From Shimia_B sp038525525 (lineage in GTDB: Bacteria; Pseudomonadota; Alphaproteobacteria; Rhodobacterales; Rhodobacteraceae), in NCBI GenBank assembly GCA_038525525.1, contig JBCBHO010000003.1, positions 124,001 through 188,000 of the forward strand: a stretch of 64,000 nt of DNA. Reading direction: 5' to 3'. The notes under the pieces are model-generated. The model had not been told where the DNA came from. It saw only the letters and a program-made list of their open reading frames with translations, and searched no databases. Positions 15,062 through 22,255 of the stretch are shown one piece after another. The translations under genes were made by a program, and so were the position numbers. Every line of letters begins with the position of its first letter. Position 1 is the stretch's first letter.

Positions 15062-17439
15062 TGTGGGTCAGCGGCTTGACCGCGCTGCTGAGCCATTGGC
15101 GGCGCCACCCCCTCCAGCTGCTGACGCTGGTGGCGGGCCTTGCCGCGGCCACCGCGCTCTGGACCGGCGTGCAGGCGATCAACGCCGAGGCCCGCGCGAG
15201 CTACGACGAGGCCGCAACGGCCCTCGGGCAGGGCACAGAGACCCGGCTGACCCGCCGCGACGGGGAGGCCATGCCCCCGGAAACGTTCGCGGAATTGCGC
15301 GGGATGGGCTGGCTCGTCTCTCCGGTCGTCGAGGGGCGGCTGGGCCGCGTGACGCTCGTGGGCATCGACCCGTTCACGCTGCCACCCTCACCCACCCGCC
15401 CGGCGCTCACCGATGGTGAAAGCCTCGGCCGCTTCGTTTCCGAGGGGATTGTGCAGGCGCATCCGGAGACGCCGGAAGTCCCCGGTATCACGTACGAAAT
15501 CGCCGCGAACCTGCCAGTAGGAGAGGCGGTGACCGACATCACGACCGCCTGGGAGCTGCTCGACCGCCGGGAGATCAGCTACTTCGTGCTACTCCCCAAC
15601 CAGCCCCGCGGGCTGCCGCCGCTCCCGGACACGCTGGTGCGGTCCGAGCAGGACACCGGCGCCGAGATCGCGCGGCTCACGCGGTCCTTCCACCTCAATC
15701 TGACGGCCTTCGGCTTCCTCAGTTTCGCGGTGGGCCTTTTTATCGTGCATGCCGCCATGGGGCTGGCCTTCGAGCAGCGGCGCGCGATGTTCCGGACGCT
15801 GCGCGCCCTCGGCCTGCCCACGCGGACGGTCACCACGCTCATCGCCGCGGAAGCGCTCGCACTTGCGACCGTCGCGGGGGCGCTGGGGATCGGCCTGGGC
15901 TACCTCATCGCCACGGCCCTTCTGCCGGGTGTCGCTGCCACGCTGGGCGGGCTCTACGGCGCCTCCGTTCCGGGGAGCCTGACGCTCGATTGGCGCTGGA
16001 TGGTCTCGGGCGCGGCGCTCGCCTTCGTGGGGGCCATGGCGGCCACCGCGACGAATATCTGGCGCGCGGCGCGCATGCCGATCCTCGCGCCCGCGCGCCC
16101 CCGCGCCTGGGCCATGGCCAATGCGCGTGCGTTGCGCTGGCAGGCTGTGGCGGGGCTCGTCTTCCTCGCAATAGCAGGGATCATAGCGGCCACGGGGCAC
16201 CGGTGGGAGGCTGGGCTCCTGGCGGGCTTCACCATGATGGGCGGGCTCCTCTTCGGAGCCGCACTTATCCTGCCGCTCGCGCTCGATACCGCCCTGTGCC
16301 TGCTACAGCCGCTGGCCAAAGGGCCGCTTGCCGCGTGGACCATCGCCGACACGCGCCAGCAGGTGCCGGGTCTATCGCTCGCGCTCATGGCGCTGCTCCT
16401 GGCGCTCGCGGTCAATATCGGGGTGGGCACCATGGTGTCGTCCTTCCGCGCCACGTTCACGGGCTGGATCGAGCAACGCCTCGCCTCCGAGCTCTATGTC
16501 ACCGCCTCCACCGCCGATCAGGCGCGGGAGCTCGAAGCCTTCCTCGAGGCCAATACCGACAAGGCGATCCCCCTGCGCACGACCGAGACGCGCCTGCGCG
16601 GGGCGCCGGGCGATATCCTCGGCGTTATCGACCACGTGACCTACCGCGACGGCTGGCCCCTCGTCGTGTCCGAGGCCGATGCCTGGGCGCGGGTGGCGGC
16701 GGGCACGGGCGCGCTCGTCAACGAGCAGCTCTGGCGGCGCGAGGGGCTCTCGCTCGGCGATCCGCTGCGCCTCCTGCCCGATTGGGAGCTACCTGTCGTG
16801 GGCTACTACACCGATTATGGGAACCCGCGCGGACAGGCGATGGTGGGGCAAGCGGAGCTTCTCGCACGCGTCCCCGACATCTCGCCCTTGCGCTATGCAG
16901 CGCGGCTTGATCCCGCGCGCATCCCGGAGCTGCGGGAGGACCTGGAGGCGCTGGGCATCCAGCCGGGCGCGATCCTCGATCAGGCGACGGTGAAGCGCTT
17001 CTCGCTCGATGTCTTCGAGCGGACGTTTCTCGTGACCGGCGCGCTCAACGTGCTGACGCTCGGCGTCGCGGCCTTTGCCATTCTCGCCTCGCTCACCACC
17101 TTGGGGACGATGCGCCTGCCGCAGGTGGCGCCGGTCTGGGCCATGGGCATCACGCGGAGCCGCCTCGCCTGGCTGGAGCTTGCACGCGCGGCCCTTGCTG
17201 GCGCGCTCACCTTCATCCTCGCGCTGCCGCTGGGGCTCGCCGTGGCCTGGGCGCTCCTTGCGGTGGTGAACGTGCAGGCCTTCGGCTGGCGGTTGCCGCT
17301 CCTGCCCTTCCCGCTGGACTGGGCCCGTCTCGGGGTACTGGCGCTCCTTGCCGCCGTGGCCGCAGCCCTCATCCCGGCGCTCCGCCTCGCGCGCACCGAT
17401 CCGTCACGCTTGCTCAAGGTCTTCGCCGATGAACGTTAG
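15061..17439 (+). CDS. FtsX-family ABC transporter permease
   Basis: A 792-residue permease in the FtsX/MacB class. One N-terminal span (about 13-38) precedes a large periplasmic domain. A first FtsX-type bundle follows near 217-330, with 'RRAMFRTLRALGLPTRTV' as the cytoplasmic coupling segment. Then come central spans (about 355-425), a second periplasmic domain, and a final three-span bundle with 'PQVAPVWAMGITRSRLAW' as the second coupling segment. The double-FtsX layout means one polypeptide can supply both halves. It overlaps the next gene by 11 nt. Confidence 0.9.
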   Translation: MWVSGLTALLSHWRRHPLQLLTLVAGLAAATALWTGVQAINAEARASYDEAATALGQGTETRLTRRDGEAMPPETFAELRGMGWLVSPVVEGRLGRVTLVGIDPFTLPPSPTRPALTDGESLGRFVSEGIVQAHPETPEVPGITYEIAANLPVGEAVTDITTAWELLDRREISYFVLLPNQPRGLPPLPDTLVRSEQDTGAEIARLTRSFHLNLTAFGFLSFAVGLFIVHAAMGLAFEQRRAMFRTLRALGLPTRTVTTLIAAEALALATVAGALGIGLGYLIATALLPGVAATLGGLYGASVPGSLTLDWRWMVSGAALAFVGAMAATATNIWRAARMPILAPARPRAWAMANARALRWQAVAGLVFLAIAGIIAATGHRWEAGLLAGFTMMGGLLFGAALILPLALDTALCLLQPLAKGPLAAWTIADTRQQVPGLSLALMALLLALAVNIGVGTMVSSFRATFTGWIEQRLASELYVTASTADQARELEAFLEANTDKAIPLRTTETRLRGAPGDILGVIDHVTYRDGWPLVVSEADAWARVAAGTGALVNEQLWRREGLSLGDPLRLLPDWELPVVGYYTDYGNPRGQAMVGQAELLARVPDISPLRYAARLDPARIPELREDLEALGIQPGAILDQATVKRFSLDVFERTFLVTGALNVLTLGVAAFAILASLTTLGTMRLPQVAPVWAMGITRSRLAWLELARAALAGALTFILALPLGLAVAWALLAVVNVQAFGWRLPLLPFPLDWARLGVLALLAAVAAALIPALRLARTDPSRLLKVFADER

Positions 17440-18472
17440 AGCGTTTCTCCTTTGTCTCCTTCTTGCTCCTGTGGCCCATGCACAGAGCTTTGCAGGGCTT
17501 GGCGAGGATGCGGAGGGCTTTGCCATTCCGCAGCCGGGCGATCAGTTCGTCTTTCCCGAAGATCACGGTCCGCATCCCGAATACCGCATCGAATGGTGGT
17601 ACCTAACGGCCAACCTCGTGGGCGAAGACGGGCGCGATTACGGGGTACAATGGACGCTTTTCCGCTCTGCCCGCGAGCCGCGCGACGACGGCAGCTGGCA
17701 AACGCCGCAGACCTGGATGGGCCACGCCGCGCTCACAACACAGGAGGCGCATTTCGCGGCGGAGCGGTTTGCCCGCGGGGGCAGCGGTCAGGCGGGCGCG
17801 CGGGGCGAGCCCTTCGCTGCCTGGATCGACGATTGGCGCATGGAGGGGCCGGACGGGCTCCGCATCTTGAGACTCACCGCGCGAGACGACGCATTCGCCT
17901 ACGATCTCGCACTCGAGGCGCAGGGCCCGCTCGTCTTCCACGGCGATGACGGGCATTCGGTCAAGAGCGCCGAGGGGCAGGCGTCCCGCTACTATTCGCA
18001 GCCTTTCTATACGCTCGAGGGCACGATCGAGACGGCCGCGGGCGCGGTCGCCGTGACCGGGCAGGCCTGGCTCGACCGGGAATACTCCTCCCAACCGCTG
18101 GGGCGCACGCAATCGGGCTGGGACTGGTTCGCCCTCACCTTCGAGGACGGCAACCGCATAATGGCCTTCGGATTGCGCGACAGTGAGAACGCCGCCTTCG
18201 GCTCCGGCTCGTGGATCGAAGCGGACGGGACGGTGACGAAGATCGAAGACGGGACCTTCGCGCTCGAACCGCTCGGCACGGCAGAGGTGGAGGGCCGCAG
18301 GATCCCGACACGCTGGCGCATCACCTACCCCGCCGAGGGCATCGACATCACGGTGGAAGCATTGAACGATCAGGCCTGGAACGACCTGGCCTTCGCCTAC
18401 TGGGAAGGGCCGGTGCGGGCCACCGGAAGCCATACCGGCATGGGGTATCTGGAGATGACGGGCTATGAGTGA
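17429..18472 (+). CDS. AttH/CrtC-like lipocalin-domain protein
   Basis: A 347-residue exported protein. The signal peptide 'MNVRAFLLCLLLAPVAHAQS' is followed by an AttH/hydroxyneurosporene-synthase-type double lipocalin-like fold, with the hallmark 'YRIEWWYLTANL' near residue 55 and 'WLDREYSSQ' and 'GWDWFAL' further on. Family members sit beside ABC transporters (AttEFGH arrangement), as here. The start at 17429 is inside the end of the permease gene. It probably acts in the periplasm on the transporter's hydrophobic cargo; a carotenoid hydratase role is less likely because no carotenoid genes adjoin it. Confidence 0.8.
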   Translation: MNVRAFLLCLLLAPVAHAQSFAGLGEDAEGFAIPQPGDQFVFPEDHGPHPEYRIEWWYLTANLVGEDGRDYGVQWTLFRSAREPRDDGSWQTPQTWMGHAALTTQEAHFAAERFARGGSGQAGARGEPFAAWIDDWRMEGPDGLRILRLTARDDAFAYDLALEAQGPLVFHGDDGHSVKSAEGQASRYYSQPFYTLEGTIETAAGAVAVTGQAWLDREYSSQPLGRTQSGWDWFALTFEDGNRIMAFGLRDSENAAFGSGSWIEADGTVTKIEDGTFALEPLGTAEVEGRRIPTRWRITYPAEGIDITVEALNDQAWNDLAFAYWEGPVRATGSHTGMGYLEMTGYE

Positions 18473-19025
18473 TGAGGACTGGCACGAGACGCTCCCGGGC
18501 GTGCTGAACCGCGCATGGGAGCTGCTCATCCGCGGGGCCCACGACGCCAAGCACCCGGCACGCACCCCCACCTTGGCGACGATGTCGGCAGCGCACGGCC
18601 CCCAGGCGCGCACGCTCGTCATGCGGCAGGTGGACCGGGAGGCGGGCACGGTCACGCTCTTTACCGACGCCGCCACGCCGAAAGTCACCGAGCTCCGGGA
18701 GGACCCCCGCGCGCAGCTTCACATTTGGGACAAGCGCAGCCAGATCCAGCTGCGGCTCTCCGTGGAGGTCTCCATGGCGCCCGGCGCGCACGAAACGTGG
18801 CAGCGGATGCCCGAGGGCGCGCGCGAGGTCTATGGTGTTGAGCCCGCGCCCGGCACCCCCATCGCGAGGCCCGAGGCTTTCGAACGGACGCCCAACGAAG
18901 AGAAGTTTCTCGAACTGACGCTCCGGCTCAAACGGCTCGAGCTCGTCACGCTGGGCCTGCCCATCCACCGGCGCGCGTCCTTTCGCCCCGACGATGGCTG
19001 GGCCGGAGAATGGCTGGCGCCCTAG
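18465..19025 (+). CDS. Pyridoxamine 5'-phosphate oxidase-family flavoprotein
   Basis: A 186-residue split-barrel protein of the FMN-binding PNPOx-like class. 'TPTLATMSAAHGPQARTLVM' and 'GTVTLFTDAATPKV', plus 'RAQLHIWDKRSQIQLRL', match the FMN-binding strands of the family. It is not pdxH itself: the C-terminal PNPOx dimerisation motif is not seen. The ATG overlaps the AttH-like gene by 8 nt, so it belongs to the ABC operon. Its link to transport is unknown; flavin-dependent reduction of a lipophilic compound would be consistent. Confidence 0.75.
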   Translation: MSDEDWHETLPGVLNRAWELLIRGAHDAKHPARTPTLATMSAAHGPQARTLVMRQVDREAGTVTLFTDAATPKVTELREDPRAQLHIWDKRSQIQLRLSVEVSMAPGAHETWQRMPEGAREVYGVEPAPGTPIARPEAFERTPNEEKFLELTLRLKRLELVTLGLPIHRRASFRPDDGWAGEWLAP

Positions 19026-19096
19026 GACGCAAATGACCCGGCCAACACGAAGGCTGGCCGGGCAGAACGCACTCAAAATTGGATTGGCTGGCCTGG

Positions 19097-19324
19097 CTAG
19101 GAGCTTGCCGTGCCCCGCGGATGGTCATCGCCGGGATCCGCGATGTCCAAAGGTCCCACCCGATCCGCCAGGCGTTTAAGCCACACCACTACCTCGCGCT
19201 CTTCCTCGGACAAGGAAGGCTGCGCAATAACTCGGTCAACGATGCTCCGTTGGCTTGGCCAGCGTGTATAAAAATCTGCTAGGTCCTTGATCGGACCCGA
19301 AGAAAAACTGCGATCAATCATCAT
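19097..19324 (-). CDS. Small conserved-looking hypothetical protein
   Basis: A 75-residue, highly charged soluble protein with a coherent helical core ('LSEEEREVVVWLKRLADRVG') and no signal peptide or membrane span. Base composition is a little lower in GC than the neighbours. It is divergent from the SARP-like regulator, 46 nt away, so it may share regulatory sequence with it. I recognise no named domain. Confidence 0.55.
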   Translation of the reverse strand: MMIDRSFSSGPIKDLADFYTRWPSQRSIVDRVIAQPSLSEEEREVVVWLKRLADRVGPLDIADPGDDHPRGTASS

Positions 19325-19370
19325 GGGCCGAGCATAGGCAAAGCCCTCGCAAGGACGGCGTGAAAAAAGT

Positions 19371-21086
19371 GTGAAACGCTTTGCCGGTGATTTAGCAGGT
19401 GTTACCCCGGGTCAGCGCCGAGGGATGCGGAGCATTGAGTTGGGTCAGCCCGTCGTAGAAATCAGCCTCTTTGGGGCGTGTATTGTGCGTGCCACCGGGA
19501 ACGGTGCGCCGGAGGTGACGGGTGCCAAGCACAAGGCACTTTTCGCCATCCTCGCGACCTCGCCCAATGGCCGCGCGACGCGGGCGCATCTTCAGAACAT
19601 GCTCTGGGGGCGCAGTTCTTACGATGGCGGGCAGATGAGCTTGCGCCGGGCCCTTTCGGATATCAAGCGCACGCTGGGCAGCGACATCTACGGGGCAATC
19701 ATCGCCCCTACCAATGCCGAGATCAGCCTCGATCTCGGCGGCGTCCGGCTCGCGGGCAGCCCCGGGCGCGGCACCTTTCTCGAGGGGCTCGACATCCCAG
19801 AGAAGGGCTTCACCGCCTGGCGCGACGAGATCCGCGAAAGCCCCGGGAAGCTCGACGCGCTCTTCGGCACGGTCCGCGCGCGGCCCACGATGGCCGTCCT
19901 GCCCTGCGTGTCTATCCTGCCCTTCAGGGTCGTCGTCGGCGCCAAGCAGCACGACGTGCTGGGCGATTGGCTCGCCGAGCAGATCTGCCGCTCCATGTCG
20001 CGCTCACGGCTCGTCGCGGTGATCTCCCACATGTCCGCGCGCAACCTCGCCAACACGACCATGGCGCTCACCGATGTGCGTGAGAAGCTCGCGGTGGATT
20101 ACGTGCTCACCGGCTCGATCCGGGCCATGGGCGACGAGATCCTGCTGGATACCGACTTCATCGATGCCCGCACCGGCCGCATCCTGTGGACCCGCCACCA
20201 CCGCGGCGAGATGGCCGATTTCATCAGCGGCGAGAGCGAGGCGGAGTTCGAGATCGTCTCGGCCATCGGGCGGGCGATCGCCGCCGAGGCGATCCAACAC
20301 ACCGCGCATCGCCGCCTCGCCGATATCGAGGATCACCATCTCCTCATCGCCGGCGTGGGCCAGCTGCACCAGCTGAGCCTTTCCTCGTTCGCCGAGAGCC
20401 GCGAGATGATCAACGAGGCGATCCGGCGCGCGCCGCAGACGGCGGAGGCCCATGCCTGGCTCGCCGACTGGTACGTCAAGAGCGTCTTCAACGGCTGGAG
20501 CACCGACCGCGCCGCCGACACCCGCCATGCGCAGGATGCCACGGCGCGCGCGCTCGACATCGACCCCGAGAATGCCTTCTGCCTCACCATGGACGGCACC
20601 GTGCAAAACACGCTCATCGCCGATCCCGACGCTGCCATGCAGGCCTTTGACCACGCGCTCGAAATCAATCCCAACGAGGCGCTCGGGCACCTGCAAAAGG
20701 GCGTTTTGCACGCCTTCAACGACGAGGCCGATATGGCGCTGAGCTCTGTGACCAATGCCAACCGTCTCTCTCCCACGGACCCGTTCGGCTACTTCTACAA
20801 CTCGATGACCGCCACGGCCTATCTCTCCTCCGAGCTCTGGGAGGACGCGCTCCACTTCGCCGACAAGTCCCTCCGGCACAACGACCGGCACGTCTCCACG
20901 CTGCGCGCCAAGCTCACCGCGCTCTACAATCTCGGGCGGATCGAGGAGGCGCGGGAGGTCTCCACGTTGCTCTTGCGGCGCGATCCCGATTTTTCGGTCG
21001 CGCATTACGAACGCTTCCACCCGGCCTCGCGCTTCAATTCCGGCCGCCTCGTCGCAGAAGCCCTCCGCGCCGTGGGCATGAAATAG
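19371..21086 (+). CDS. SARP-like winged-helix / TPR regulatory protein
   Basis: Up to 571 residues from GTG 19371; ATG 19425 is an alternative start. The N-terminal region ('VEISLFGACIVRATGNG' through 'LWGRSSYDGGQMSLRRALS') looks like the winged-helix domain of SARP/OmpR-type activators. A middle region (about 170-310, 'LGDWLAEQICRSMSRSRLVA', 'YVLTGSIRAMGDEILLD') resembles the FlgO/TolB-like domain that accompanies adenylate-cyclase- and SARP-type regulators. The C-terminal 250 residues are TPR-like. No kinase or cyclase motif is present. It lies 36 nt upstream of the NGL-repeat gene and probably controls or assembles with its product. Confidence 0.75.
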   Translation: MKRFAGDLAGVTPGQRRGMRSIELGQPVVEISLFGACIVRATGNGAPEVTGAKHKALFAILATSPNGRATRAHLQNMLWGRSSYDGGQMSLRRALSDIKRTLGSDIYGAIIAPTNAEISLDLGGVRLAGSPGRGTFLEGLDIPEKGFTAWRDEIRESPGKLDALFGTVRARPTMAVLPCVSILPFRVVVGAKQHDVLGDWLAEQICRSMSRSRLVAVISHMSARNLANTTMALTDVREKLAVDYVLTGSIRAMGDEILLDTDFIDARTGRILWTRHHRGEMADFISGESEAEFEIVSAIGRAIAAEAIQHTAHRRLADIEDHHLLIAGVGQLHQLSLSSFAESREMINEAIRRAPQTAEAHAWLADWYVKSVFNGWSTDRAADTRHAQDATARALDIDPENAFCLTMDGTVQNTLIADPDAAMQAFDHALEINPNEALGHLQKGVLHAFNDEADMALSSVTNANRLSPTDPFGYFYNSMTATAYLSSELWEDALHFADKSLRHNDRHVSTLRAKLTALYNLGRIEEAREVSTLLLRRDPDFSVAHYERFHPASRFNSGRLVAEALRAVGMK

Positions 21087-21122
21087 CGCCCCGGCACCCA
21101 ACGCATTTGAAGGAGAAAGTTC

Positions 21123-22214
21123 ATGTCAGGATATAATGGTCTGAACGGGCTCAATGGGCTCAACGGATTGAACGGGCTCAACGGGCTCAACGGGCTCAAC
21201 GGTTTGAACGGCCTCAATGGATTGAACGGGCTGAATGGCCTGAACGGTCTCGTGGGTTACCCCTCAAGCGAGAGCCAGACCACCGGCTTCGGGATCCGCC
21301 ACGTGGCCGGCCATGACCCCATCGACCCCGCCGGCATCTCTCCCGAGGACACCAAAAACGACGCGCAACTCTCGCTCTGGTCCGATCAGGTCCGCGGCTG
21401 GATCTACATCGCCGAGTTCCTCAAGAATTACAGCTGGGCCACTGCGGAAGGCGAATTGACCCTCCGCTGGGGAAGCCGGCCCATGCTCACTCTAGGCACA
21501 CCCGCGCCAGAGCTCCTCGTCAGCCAGCTGCGCTTCCTGACCTCCTACATGGATCTCCGGCCCGATCGGGGCGCGGAGATCATCGGGCAGATGGGCGCGC
21601 TTGCCCCGCATTACGCCTTCATCCTCGGGCTCACCCCCGCGCGGAACCCCAAGCTCTTCGAGTTGATCGACCTCGTGCAGCTCCTGTGCACGCACTGCGT
21701 CATGATCCCGAAGCACTACCTCACCGTGCGCCGCCCAGACCAGATCGACGGCCGCATCATGCCGATGATCCAGACGCCGAGCCACGGCTCCTTCCCCTCG
21801 GGCCACGCGACGCAGGCCATGGCCATCGCTGCGCTCCTCGCCGCTGTGGTGGACGAAAAGCCCGCCCACTACCCCGACGGTGCGGCCCGAAAGAAGCTCC
21901 TCTTCAAGCAGGCGGAGCGGATCGCGGCCAACAGGACGGTGGCGGGCGTGCATTACCCGATCGACAGCTGGGCGGGCGCGATGCTCGGGCGCGAGATCGC
22001 GGGGATCGTGGTGGACGCCGCCACCACGCCCAAGAACCGGTCCGCCGTGCGCGCCGCGCAGGCCTACGCGCCAACCCGGGCCGCGGGCGATGTCGACTAC
22101 TTCGTCGATGATTTCATGGCGGCCGATCACGCGGACGCGGCCAAGACCTACAAGGTGGCGCATTCCGGCCCGCTGGCCTGGCTGTGGACGGAAGCGATGA
22201 AGGAATTTCTCTGA
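21123..22214 (+). CDS. PAP2/vanadium-haloperoxidase-family enzyme with (Asn-Gly-Leu)13 N-terminus
   Basis: A 363-residue protein. Residues 5-43 are thirteen uninterrupted Asn-Gly-Leu tripeptides; the enzyme domain follows. The three active-site motifs of the PAP2/vanadium haloperoxidase superfamily are intact: K-x6-RP (K197, R204-P205), PSGH (225-228) and R-x5-H-x3-D (R271, H277, D281), with Asn in place of the usual Ser before R271. The fold binds phosphate or vanadate and either hydrolyses phosphate esters or oxidises halides. No signal peptide or clear membrane span is seen, so it is probably cytoplasmic. AAGGAGAAAG precedes the ATG. Haloperoxidase and phosphatase cannot be told apart by eye. 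Confidence 0.85.
   Translation: MSGYNGLNGLNGLNGLNGLNGLNGLNGLNGLNGLNGLNGLNGLVGYPSSESQTTGFGIRHVAGHDPIDPAGISPEDTKNDAQLSLWSDQVRGWIYIAEFLKNYSWATAEGELTLRWGSRPMLTLGTPAPELLVSQLRFLTSYMDLRPDRGAEIIGQMGALAPHYAFILGLTPARNPKLFELIDLVQLLCTHCVMIPKHYLTVRRPDQIDGRIMPMIQTPSHGSFPSGHATQAMAIAALLAAVVDEKPAHYPDGAARKKLLFKQAERIAANRTVAGVHYPIDSWAGAMLGREIAGIVVDAATTPKNRSAVRAAQAYAPTRAAGDVDYFVDDFMAADHADAAKTYKVAHSGPLAWLWTEAMKEFL
21135..21251 (+). repeat. Thirteen tandem 9-bp units encoding Asn-Gly-Leu
   Basis: 117 bp of in-frame 9-mers, all encoding NGL. The codons vary: Asn AAT or AAC, Gly GGT, GGG, GGA or GGC, Leu CTG, CTC or TTG. The peptide is invariant in all 13 units. Nine different 9-mers occur, and AACGGGCTC is the commonest (four copies). 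Synonymous drift with a fixed peptide argues for selection on the protein rather than recent slippage. Confidence 0.95.
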
Positions 22215-22255
22215 TCCGTCGGCAGTACTGAGACCCAGTTGTAAGGAGGCATCCC

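Noticed and set aside
21005..21217. Antisense Pro-Leu-Ser repeat protein over the NGL region
   Set aside because: It is only the reverse reading of the NGL codons; it lacks a ribosome site and covers the repeat partially.
21135..21251. Possible CRISPR or microsatellite array
   Set aside because: The units are contiguous 9-mers in a reading frame, with no spacers; synonymous variation shows protein-level constraint.
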